The notes beneath the pieces are model-generated. The model saw nothing but the letters and a program-made list of their open reading frames with translations, did not search any database and was not told where the DNA came from. A program made the translations under genes and the position numbers. From CAYFZO01 sp965211995 (GTDB taxonomy: Bacteria > Pseudomonadota > Gammaproteobacteria > Poriferisulfidales > Oxydemutatoraceae), in assembly GCA_965211995.1 (NCBI GenBank), contig OZ243040.1, forward strand, positions 310,001 through 374,000: a stretch of 64,000 nt of DNA, written 5' to 3'. Positions 8,101 through 20,100 of the stretch are shown piece by piece (positions within the stretch are counted from its first letter, which is position 1; each line of letters opens with the position of its first letter).

Positions 8101-11100
8101 TGAGGACGAAACCAGCGCCGGGAGCCCGTTCTCCAACGACGCGGTTATCACCGGTTTGAATCCGGCCGAAACCGGTCAGACTATAGCCAGCGTGATTTTG
8201 GTTGAGCAGTCGGTACAAGGCGATACCAATGCGGACGTCGCTGTTGTTGAAAATTCGGGCGACAGAGCACTGGTTCAGGGGTTTAGCGTGGTTTTCGACG
8301 ACGCCGCTGACGCCACCACCCTCACCCTCTCCGCGCATTTCGCGCCCAATTTCTATGGCACCTGGCAATTCAAAGTCGAAGTCGAGGACAGCGGCGGCGT
8401 GGCTGCGACTTTTCCGGCCGCCGACGACGAATTTTTCACGCTGGTCGTCAATTCCATTGATGACCCGCCGGGTTTCACCGCAACCGCCGTGACGATAGAC
8501 GAAGATCTGACCGGTCTTGAGTTCCGGATTGCCATTGCCGACGCGAGCAACGGCCCTGAGGAACGCCCGGTGATCGGGGCGGGCAATCCCGTGGCATTGG
8601 AGGCGACGTCATTCGACGGCTTTCCCGGGTCTTTCGCGTTGACGGGAGCCGCCGACACGATGCTCACCGATGCGACGGGCGACATCCTGATTACGGGACT
8701 CGCCGAGAACGCGAACGGGGTGGGCACGATTACGCTCAGATTGACGGAAAGCGACACGGAACCCCCCGTGATGTCCGGCCTCAGCGAGGTCTTGACCACC
8801 GAGCGAGTGGTGGACGTGATCATCAATCCGGTCAACGATCCGCCGCAGTTGTGCTGGAGGGATCGCAATGCCGCCAATCCTTGCGGCCCCACCAATCGCG
8901 GGGATCCGCCCGAGATCCTGATTGATGGCAATCTCGTAATGCTGCCGCTTGAACTGCAGGATCCCGACATAGCGGCGCGCATGGCGGGGCTCTCGCCCGG
9001 CAACCCGGAGGTGCTCGGCTACAGCGTCGGTTCGACGCTGACTGTGGCCGTGAACGTCGAGGGTGCCGATGCCGAGTCAATTAACCTCGACGTGGTGGCG
9101 GCGTTGCAAGATGGCACGGGGTTCAACAGCCTTGATATGGTCTTCTCGGTCACCGGCACGCGCGCGATGGACGCCAGCAGCGGCCTGATCTCTTTTACCA
9201 GGACAAGCGGCGGCGCCGCCGCCGGTGAACTGATGTACACCAGGGTCGCCGCGACCGGCGCCACCGGCACCAACCGGCAAATCTTGACGATCACGGTCAC
9301 CGAAGTCGTGCTGCAACCCGCGTTGAACGCCTTTTTGAGAGCCGGGATGCAAGCCTCGATAGACGCAAACACTTCCAGCGCGGATGCGAACCGGCGGATC
9401 CAGATCAGGTTCATGGACGCCGGCAACGACGGCGAAGACGGGGCCTCCGGTGCCCCGGCAATGGCGAATGAGGACATTGATGTCCCGATTGGCTCCGACC
9501 CGCTCCCGATTGTCACGGTGTCCCCCGTCACAGTGGCGGAAGCGGACGTGCAGCAGTTGGCAGGCATTCAACTCTTCAGCGACGATGAGACTCTCTTCAA
9601 TATCAGGGAATTCAATGAAGACCCCCAATTGGGCCGCGGAGTTATCAGCGGCGGGAATCACGGCGCCGCGATCCAAACCGTGGAAGTCGTAGCGAGCACG
9701 CCGGTGGGGACGATTGCCGAGACGGGAAGTTTTGCCGGCGCCAGTTTGCTTGGCGATCCTCCCGACAGCCGGTATGAGTTTTCCTTCAGCGAGCGGGCCG
9801 ACGGGGTGGTAGCGACGATTAGATTCTTCATCGGTGTGGACCAGGTGCCGATGACAACCGACGAGGCGGAAACCGCTCTGCGGGCGTTGCGCTTTCGCCT
9901 TGCGGAAGATAACCAGGATCCGCCGGACAGCATTGATATTTTACTCTCTCTGACGCCGCCGCCGCCGCCGCCGCTGCCCGCCGACGACATCATCAACCAG
10001 ACCTTAGTCCTGGTCGTCCAGGCCCTGACGATCACCGAGGATAACGACCCGCCGGTCACCACCCCCCCCGCCGCGATGACCAGGGTCGATTACAACGAGG
10101 ACGACGTCCCCACGGAGGCGCTGGATATTGTTACTTTTGATCCGGTGGAATCAGGCCAGCGGTTGGCCGTGCAAACCAGTACGCGGGAGATTGTCGCGGC
10201 TCAGCCCAACAATCTCGACGGCGATCCAAACGCGCTGTTCGTCGGGGGGCAGTTCAACCCCGTCATCGTTTTTGACGAGGCTAACAACGTAGGCCTTCTG
10301 CAGTTGCCCGTGCCCCAACTGGTGAGCAACCGCTACGGGACGATCATGCTGAGTATCGTGGTCGAGGACGTTGAGGCCGGCAGCGGCGTTCCCGGGGGCG
10401 CCGTCTCCGACGTCGTTTCATTCGTTCTGTCGGTTGCCCCGGTGCCCGACCCGGTGGTCACGACCCCCGCGGGCGCAACGGTGAACGTCTCCGCCAATGA
10501 GGGCGGCACATACAGCATCACCTACACCGTCGAGGACGGGCCGTTGGAGGATGACGCTATCACCCTGTTCAACCCGAACCTGCTCCTGGAGCGTTACGCC
10601 GACACCGACACCGCCTCCGGTCACACGACGACACTGAGCGGGGACTTGTTCGGCGGCAGCGTGGTGGTCACCGCCAACGGTGAGTCGTTGACGGCGGTGA
10701 CGCTCGACCAGGGATTAACCGTCGCTTCCGGTACGGACGTGACCCTCGCGTTCGAGCCGCAGGCCGCGCTGCTCGATTTTAATGGCACGGCGACGTTGAT
10801 GTTCGAGTTGGCGGACGCCGACGGCACGGACGGCGTCAGTTCCAGCGTCGCCCGCATCGTGGTGTTTGATATAGCCCCGGTCAACGACAATCTTGACTTC
10901 GTGGTGCCGGGCTGCGGTCTCGGCGAAACGGACGCGCCCGACGGGACGGCGTGCGGCGTGGCGGCCGAGGCGGCGGTCATCGCCCGCGGCGGGTCCGAAA
11001 GCAACGTGGTGACGAGCGTGGTGGACCCCGACGTTGACGTGATCGCCATCGCCATCGCCGGCGGCGCCGACGATCTCGAATTGCTCGGCAACGACGCACC

Positions 11101-14100
11101 CTATTTCGCAGTCGCCGACACGGTGCGCGTCACCATTGCACCGGCCAACCCCGGCAGCTTTGACGCGGCGGAGTTGATGGCGTTTGCCGACACCCAAAGC
11201 ATTGACAATCCGGCGGCGGGCGGCATCGACCTGACGGATTTTGCCGCGATTACCGACTCGACCGACGCGGCGCAGGGGCTTGTATCGCAACTGTGGACGT
11301 TCAACGCTGTCGTGCCCGCCGCGACCGCGCGCAGCCTGCTTGAAGGGATCACCGTCTCGATTGACGCCGACGCGCCGCGGGAGAACCGGCGGGTCACCGT
11401 GGCGGTGATGGCATCGGCCAACGACGGGTTGAACGGGAATCAAGGCGTCGCATCGGCGTTCTCGAAAACTTTCGAGTTGAGTACCGACCCGGTGCCGGTG
11501 GTCACCTTTGATCCGGATTTCACTGGTGACATGGACGAAAGCGCGTTGCGGGAGGGCCGGCCGGTATTCAGCGCCAGTTTGCTGGTTGAGGACAGCAATG
11601 AAGACGAGCACCTCAACGCAATCGCCTCCGTTCAAGTCGCGGCGGAAGCGGTCGGCGACGACGTCGAGGGGCGGTTCGAGTCCGCCGTCTTCAGCCTGGA
11701 TGCGAGTTTGCTTCCTTCTTTCGATGACTATGTGCTGACGAGTGTGCCGTCAGCCATGCCCGCAGCGACGATTGTGCGCGCCGACAATGAGCCGATGAGC
11801 GTCGAGGAAGTCACCAACGTCCTGCGGGCGCTGCGCCTCAGCGACGACCACCCGGATCCGGCGGCGCTGATCCGCCTGACCGTTACTTTGACGCCAATCA
11901 CCACCGACCCCCTGGTCAACCAAAACCCAGCGGTGATGGACAGGGAACTGGCGATCACCCGGTTCGACGACGACCAGACGGCCACCCTCACGCAAACCGA
12001 GACGGTGATCCTCGAGGACGCCGCCGACGGCGTGAACGTGCTCATCGGCACGGCCGATTCCATGGAGCGCAGGCAGAACATCGTCATCACGGACACCTCG
12101 CGGGTTGACCTGAACAGCCCCAACAACATCGCCAACCCGGGCGAGTTGTTCGTGCAACTCCCGCAATTCACGGTGAGCCGCGGCGCGGACACGTCGGTTG
12201 CGACGATTGAATTCAACTACGGGAGTCTCGCTTCCGACCGTTACGGCGTAATCCTGTTTGATCTGATGGTCGCCGAGGAGCCCGAGGAAGATCCCGGCGC
12301 CGACAACGTGGTGCTGGCCCTGCAGTACCGCCTGGAGGTCGCGCCGGTGGCCGACCCGCTGACGACGGACCCGCCGCAGGTGGTCCGGGTCGCGGAAAAT
12401 ATGGGGGAAGACCCCGCGGAGAACGTCGCTGCCGCGTACGGGGGATCGAATTTCAGGGTGTTTGACGGCCCCGGCGAGAACGACCGGATCACCATCAGCA
12501 ACCCGCGTCTTGAACTGCGCCGCTACGCCGGCACCGACCCCGGTTACGTGGCTGAATTGACCGGCGCCGCACTCGACGACAACGCGGAGATCATGATCGG
12601 CGGCGAGCAGTTGACGTCCGCCGACTCGGTCACGATCGGTTCGGGCAATACCCTCGCGGTTATGCTGCGGCTGCTGTCGGGCACCGCGCCGGGCGACGGG
12701 ACGAGCGACTTCAACGGCCAGGTGCGGTTGACGCTGGACTTGCAGGACGAGCCGGGTGCGGATGGCGTCAGCAGTTCCACCGACGTCACCGTGGTGTTCG
12801 ACGTTATCGCGGCCAACGACCCGCTGGAGTTTGATCTGATCCCCGAAGACCTGTGCGATTTTGACGAAACCCCGCCTTGCGACAACGAGATCATAATCGG
12901 CGCCGGTGACACCGGCGGCCCGCCGCTGATTACGAACGTGCGCGACGTTGACGTTGATCCCAGCACCGTCGTCGGCGTCTTGCTCGACGGCAACGGCGCC
13001 AATTATTTCCGCGCCGGCGATTTCGTGGAAATAGAGATCTCGTCGGTCGCGGCCGACCTTACGGCGGAACAGGCGGCCTCGGTCGCCAATGACCACACGA
13101 TCAACGTCCCCGACCTCGCCGCCGATTTCGCCGATGCCGGCATGGATGCCGGCATGATTGAACGCGACGAGGAGGCGGGCACGGCGCGGCGGCGGATAAC
13201 GTTCAACCAAGGCGTGCCGCCCACCGAGGCGCGCTCGATTCTCGAGGGGATTTCCATCACGGTCACGCCCACGGTCACCTATCAAGGCCCGCGCCTGGTT
13301 TCCGTCACGGTGACGTCGCCGCCCAACGACGGCCTGACCGACCGCGACCGCCGCGGCCCGTCGGTGACGACCCTGACGCCCGCAACGCCGTCGTTCGTGA
13401 TATTCGGAGACGATAACGCGCCGACGATTGATCTTTCCGGGGATGAGATCTCCGCCGTAACCGAAACGCAGTTGCGGGCCGGCACGCCGCTGTTCGGCGC
13501 CGGCATTGTCGTGGACGACATGGACGACGCCGACGATGATGAACGCTTCTCGATCGCTTCGATCCTGATTTCGGTGGAGGCGCTCGCCGGCGACACCGGA
13601 GGGGTGCTCGAGTCCGGCGTCCTTGAAATTATTGATCCCAACGAGGCTTTCCTTTTTGATCTGAATCTGACGGCTACGTCCGGGGCCATGCCCACCCTCA
13701 TGATCACTCTCTCCAGGGAGGGAGGTTTGGACACGATTGATGTCGAAAATGTTCTGAGGGGGTTGCGTTTCCGCGACGACCACCCGGACCCGGCGTCAAC
13801 GCTGCGCGTGACCGTGACCCTGACGCCGGTTGACTCGCCGCTGGTCAATCAGAACCCGACGGTGGCGACCAAAGACCTGACGGTTATGCGGGATGACGAC
13901 CCGCCGGTGATCACGCTCCCCGCGCCCGCTTTGACGGTGGTCCTCGGCAGTGCGCCGTCCGGCGAGTTCGTGCCGGTCGGCACCGTGAGTTCCCAGGAGC
14001 GAAGGCAAAGCATCAGCGGCCTCACCTGGGAAATGACCGTCGTTGATTCCGTTGATATTCCCTCCAATCTCGACCGCCCGGAAGACCTGTTCAGCGTGCT

Positions 14101-17100
14101 GCCGCAATTCAGGGCGGTTCCCGATGCGAATACGCCGGACCTGAGCACGGCGGTCGCGGTGATCGAATTCAATTACGGGACGCTGGTGCCCGGCCGGCAC
14201 GGCGCGGTTGATTTCCTGCTGAGCGCGACCGAGACGCCGGAAGCGCCCGGCGACGACGATGCGCCGGTCGTCGCCGACTCCCCCTACCGTCTGCGCGCCC
14301 TGGTGGTGCCCGACGCGATTGTCACGAATCCCGCCGCCGCCGCGCTCCCGATCATCTACCAGGAAGACTCCAACCGGTTCGGCTCGGCTTTTGAGAGCGT
14401 GTCCGACGGCCCGCAGGAGAACGACGACATCGTGATCAGCAATCCGCGGCTTGAACTGCGGCGCTATGCCGACCCCGCACGCCCCGTTCAACTGAGCGGC
14501 GATGTGCTCGACCGCTACGCGAGGATCATCGTCGGCGGCACCCGCCTGCCGGCCGACAGGGAGCCCGCAAACCGCCGCCTGACGTCCGGCGGCAGCCTCC
14601 TTCTCAGCAGCGGCAACACCCTGTCACTGAGACTGCAACTGCTAAGCCAAGCGGGCGATTTTGACCTGGAGCGGGACTTCAGCGGACGCGCGCTGCTGAC
14701 GCTGGACCTGGAGGACGTGCCGGGCTTGGATCAGGTGTCCCTGATGACGACGCGCACCGCGATATTTGAGATCACCCCGCGCAACGACGGCGTGGACTTT
14801 ATGCTGCCGGGCTGCGGCTATCGTGAAGTTGACGCGCCGGAAACGTCCCCGGCGACGCCGCCGCTGCGGGAGCGCGCCTGCGGCAGCGTCGTCCTGCTCG
14901 CCGACGCCGCGCCGACCGTGCTCAACCCGGTCACGGGCGTGCGCGACGTTGACGTTGACGACGGCAGCCTTGACGACGGCGCTCTGTTCCTGGAGGGCAA
15001 CGCCGCCCCCTATTTCAGACTCAACGACGTAGTCTCCGTGGCGATTGCGGCGCCGCAAAGCGTCATGAGCGCGTCACCCCCGATCACCGCCGGCCAATTG
15101 AGCTCCATCGTCGTTGACAACGTGATCACTGTGCCCGCCGCGGCCGCAGCCCTCGCCGACATCCTCTCCACCCCCGACGAGTTGGCGGGCACGTCGCTGC
15201 AGCAGTTGACATTCACCGGCGACGTCGCGGCCGCCGATGCGCGCGCAATCCTTGAGGGAATTTCGATCACGATCGCAGCCGCGGCCGACCTTGAGTATTC
15301 ATGGCTGCGCCTGATCACCGTGACGACGACGTCGTCGCCCAACGACGGCCTCACCGGCGACGCGCCCCGCGACGCCCGCGGCGGCGGCGAAGTGACGACC
15401 GTCAAGACTTACGCGCTGCACAACGACCCGCGCCTGAGCGTGACGCTGGACGACGTCATCCTGGACGAAGAGGACTTGCTGCAGGAGGGCCCGACAACAG
15501 GCGCGGCGGTGTTCGGCGCCGGCCTTGAGGTCATGGACACCAACGAAAACTTCCACGGCGCCGCGATTGCGATGGTGCGGGTGACCGCGGAGAAAGCCCC
15601 GAACGTCGCGGCCAACAACGGCGTGTTGACGCCCGGCGACGGCTTTGTGGCGGGGGCCGCCGCCGCTGATTTCGCGCCCGCCAACTTCGACTTCAGTTTT
15701 GACTTCGACGGCGGCGTCGCCGGTGTGACGATCACCGGCGCCGCCGCCTCGACGCTGAGCGCCACTGACGCCACCAACGTCTTGCGTGCGTTGCGGTTCA
15801 GGCTCGCCGCCGGCAACCTCGACCCGCCGGACGAGATCCGCTTTACCGTTACGCTGACGCCGGTCGTCCGCACCGACGTGAACCCCGACACGGTGACGGC
15901 ATTCAAGGACGAAGAGGTCGAGCGGTTTGATCACGCGCCGACGATCACGCTGACCGAATCCAGCCGCACCGTTGACGAAGACGCGGGCGCCGACCCGCTC
16001 AGGCAGATCGGCACCGCCGCCGCGCACGAAAGGCGCCAGCGCGTCACCGCGAGCATCGTGTCGGTGGCGCTCGACCGCAGCGTTGCGAACAACCTCGAGA
16101 CGCAGACCGTCGCCGCGTTGCTCGCCGCCGACAGTTGGCAGATCGAAACCACGCAGACCGGGGCGGCCGCGCCCACCGAAGAGCGCATCCTGTTCAGTTA
16201 CGGCGACCTCGTGCCCAACCGGCACGGCGTGGTTATCTTCACGCTGGAGTTCGGCGAAACCGGCGACTTTTCACCGCCGCTGCCTCTCCCGCACGACTCG
16301 GTCGTCATGGAGTACCGGCTGGTGGTCGCGGCGGTCAACGACCCGATCATCACGGACCCGGACATGGCGCCGCCGATCTCCTCCAACGAGGGCGACACCG
16401 CCCTGCAGCCGCCGTTCATCTATACCCTGCTCGCCGACGGGATTGGAGAGGACAACGACATCGTGATCGACAATCCGCGGCTTGAACTGCTGCGCTACGG
16501 CCGCGTCGGCGAGCCGTATCCGGACGAGCGGATCGTCACCCTGGACGACGATGAGTTCTACGCCAACATTTTCCTCCTGCAACTCGCGGACAATCGTTTT
16601 CTGACGGCCTCGCAGCCGACGCTCACCGTTCCTTCGGGCTTTCAGTTGAAAGTGCGCCTGGAGATCACCGCGGACTGGTTCAGGCAATTCGACGGGCTGG
16701 CGCGGCTGCGGCTGGATCTGACCGACGAGTTGCCCACGGGCGGCGTCACCTCCTCGCGCGTGCTGACGTTTGACCTGGCCCCGGACAGCGACCCCACCGA
16801 CTTCATGGTGCCGGGCTGCTCCCTCGACGAGTTTGACGTCCGGGAAACCTCTCCGGGCACGCCCCCGCTGGAAGACCGCGCCTGCGGCGACGTGGGCGAC
16901 ACGGCCGAGGTGCTGGAGATCGTGGCCGACGAGAGCGCCAACCCGGTGACCGGCCTGGTTGACCCCGACGTGGACGGCATCCCGATTCCGGGCACCGGCC
17001 AGGTGCTGAGGGGCAACGGTGCCGCCTATTTCAGAAGCAGCGACGAGGTCGTCGTGACGATTTCAGCGCCGCACAGCATTGATCTCACCCCCGCCGAACT

Positions 17101-20100
17101 GCAATCCATCGCCACGGACAACGTGCTGACCGTGTGCGAGGACACGCCGGCGTGTTCCATATCGGCGCAGTCGCGCATCATCCACGGCGGCGACGACTAC
17201 GGCGAGATAACGACTACGGTGGACCCCGAGGCAGGCACGCACAGCATGCAACTGGACTTCAGCACCACGGTGCCGGCGACGGTGGCGAGGGCAATCCTGC
17301 ACAGCGTCAATATCGAGGTCGCGTCCAAAGACAACCTCGAATATTCATGGGATCGCCTCGTCACCGTCGAAGTGACGGCGTCGCCCAACGGCGGGCTGAA
17401 CGGCGACGAGCCGCGCTTCTACTCGAGCAGAAACCTCAAAACGTTCAGGCTGCGCACCGATACGGTCGGCCCGACGCTGCCGGGCGACGTGTTGCGGCTG
17501 GACCAACGGATTGCGGACGACGCGACGGGGACCGTGCCGGGCTCCACCACCGTGACCGCCGCGCAGATTGGCAACACCGAAGTGGTGCTGATGTGGCGGC
17601 CGGCGTGCGACCGCCTGAGCACGTTCCAGGACGCGGGCGATTGCCGCTACGACAACGCCGTGTACCAGATTGGTATCACCGATGAAACAACCACAACCGA
17701 AGTCACCGAAACCGAAGTCACCGACGGCGAGCGCGAGCACTTCCGGCAGCAGATGTTGCAGACGATCTCCAATATCCGCCCGGCGCCCATCCCCGCCGAC
17801 GGGTCGGCGCCCGACGACACCGCCGGCTACGTGCTGTTGAGCCTCGCGGACGGCGGCACCGTCGCAACCTTGAACAGCCGCGGCTACCGGGGCTTCGAGT
17901 TGACCGAGCAGTTTGCAGAGTTTATTGCCGCCGCCGGCGGCGGCCGCGACGCCGCGGTCGCGGTGTACCGGGTCACCCGCGCCGACGCGACGCTGATCCC
18001 CGGGCGCACCTATGGATTCACCGTCGTGGTGACCGGCGACGTGGTCTCCACCGACAATCCCCCCGAAGACATCGCGGGCAATTATCCGGCGGACAGGAGG
18101 AACTACGACAGGCTGATGGCGACGATGTCCACCGACCTGGTCAATATCGCCGACACCGGAAGCGACCCGGGCGTGCTGGACGAATTGGAAAGCTTTGTCG
18201 CCGCCGGCGGGATCGCTGATTACTGCGGTGGCGGCAGCGACGACGCCGACGGCGATGGCTTCGGCAACGCGGAAGAACTCCGCTACGGCCTGGAATGTCG
18301 GGACGGCCAAAACGGCGAACGGATCACCTATTTCGGCGCCGACGCCCCGTTGCGGATTACCCCGGCGATGCTTGCGACGGGCGCGGTCGAGCAGGGATTT
18401 GGCGATAACAACCCGACCTACATTCTGGTCCCGGGCACCGGCCCGCTGACCCGGCTGACTGCGGCGGTCGCGGCGGTTTGCAGCGATTGCGACGGGGAGG
18501 TTGAGGTGCGCCGCTACACGGACGCTTGCCAGGGGCAGGCCGACGTCCTCGCCTGTCCGGCGGCGCCCGCAATCGTGGGCTCGTTCGACTCATCCGAGGA
18601 CTTGGGAGAGCCCCTGAGGCTGGTGTGGGCCGGCCAACTCACCGGCGGCATGCCGGTCAGGGGGGTCAGGAATATCTATGTCGCGCCGCCGGTCGGGTTT
18701 GACGTCGAAACGGTGGTGCTGCGCACAGAGGCGACGTCGGTCAACCTGCCGGTGTCGGTTTCGGTCTCAGACAACGCCGGCACTTTCAGCGTCCCGCAGT
18801 TGTCTATCGCCGGGGGCGGGCAAGCGCAGCCGCGGCCCATAGACACGGCGCTGAGCAACACTGTTGCGAACGAGCAGATATCCGTCGGCGTCGAGGCCAC
18901 TACGCGGCAAACCGTAACACTGGCGAGCATCGGCAATTTCATGTTCGGCAACGTCGCCGGCAACGTCGCCGGGGCCGCACCGGACGGCCTTAGTTTGGCC
19001 GACGTTACGCCCGGGAATAACTTGTTCGCGATCGGCAACGCGCGCGTCGAGGTCGTGGTGGTGTCCCTGACCCGGCCGACGTTCGCACTCGACCCGGCGT
19101 TCATCCCGGCGGGCAATCCGGTTTACGGCTTCGCGCTGACCATCACGCCGGCGGAGGACATGCCGGCCGCGAGCACCCTCAGGGTCGTTGCAACCGTGCG
19201 GCAAGGTGCGTCGCAACCGGCGGTGAGCGCCGTGGTGGGGGACGGGGCGACCGCCGAGGATGTGCGCATATCGGTCAATTTCCCGCCGGCCACGGTCGCG
19301 ACCGCGGGGCAGCAACTTACGCTGGAAGTGACGGGTCTCGACGCGAACGCGGCGGAGATTTACACGGCGCGGTTCCTGGTGCCGGTGCGGACGGCCGGCG
19401 TGACGGATGCCGACGACGACGGCGTGCCGGATAATCTGGACCGCGTCGAGGGTGACGACAACGACGGCCGCCGCGAGGCGCAACTTTACCGCCTGGTCAC
19501 GCTCGGCGAGGCATCGGGGTCGGCGGAATTGCTCGCGGCGCCGGCGCGGATGTCCGGCGTTGATGAGTCCGGCGGCGATCTCCTGACCATCGGCCTGGGC
19601 ATCTATGCCAACACCGCGGCCGCGGGCGGCGATATAAGCAGCAGCGACTACTCAATTGCGTTGCGCGCCGCCGCGGGAGTGCCGCCGCTCAACGTCGGTG
19701 CCGCCGCGGTGCCGCCCATCCCGGTATCCCGGATTGCGACCGGCGTATTCGACTACACGCTCAGCGGCCTGGCCAACCCCGGCGGCGTCGCAACGGTGAT
19801 GCTCCCGCTGCTGCGGGCATTCCCGCAGGACAACGCCGACGCGCTGATCTACAAGTTCAACGAGGACGACCGCTGGGGCCGCTTCACCGAAACCGAGTTT
19901 GAAAAAGCCTACAGCGCGCCCGCGCCGTGTCCGAGCATCAATGCGGTGCGTGCCCCCGCAGCCCGCGCGGCATGGCACAGCGCCGCCCTCGGCGTCCGCG
20001 CGGGCGACGAATGTCTGCTGTTGCAGTTGCAGGACGGCAGCGTGCTCAACGACGCCGACCGCACCGAAAACCGCGTGATCCACGACCCGCTCGCGTTGGC

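Noticed and set aside
11750..13783. Long minus-strand frames inside the giant genes (also 27412-29610 and 35518-37647)
   Set aside because: They mirror the Asp/Val/Ala-rich coding strand, give Arg/His-rich sequence with no motifs, and the plus-strand frame is continuous for 15-20 kb.
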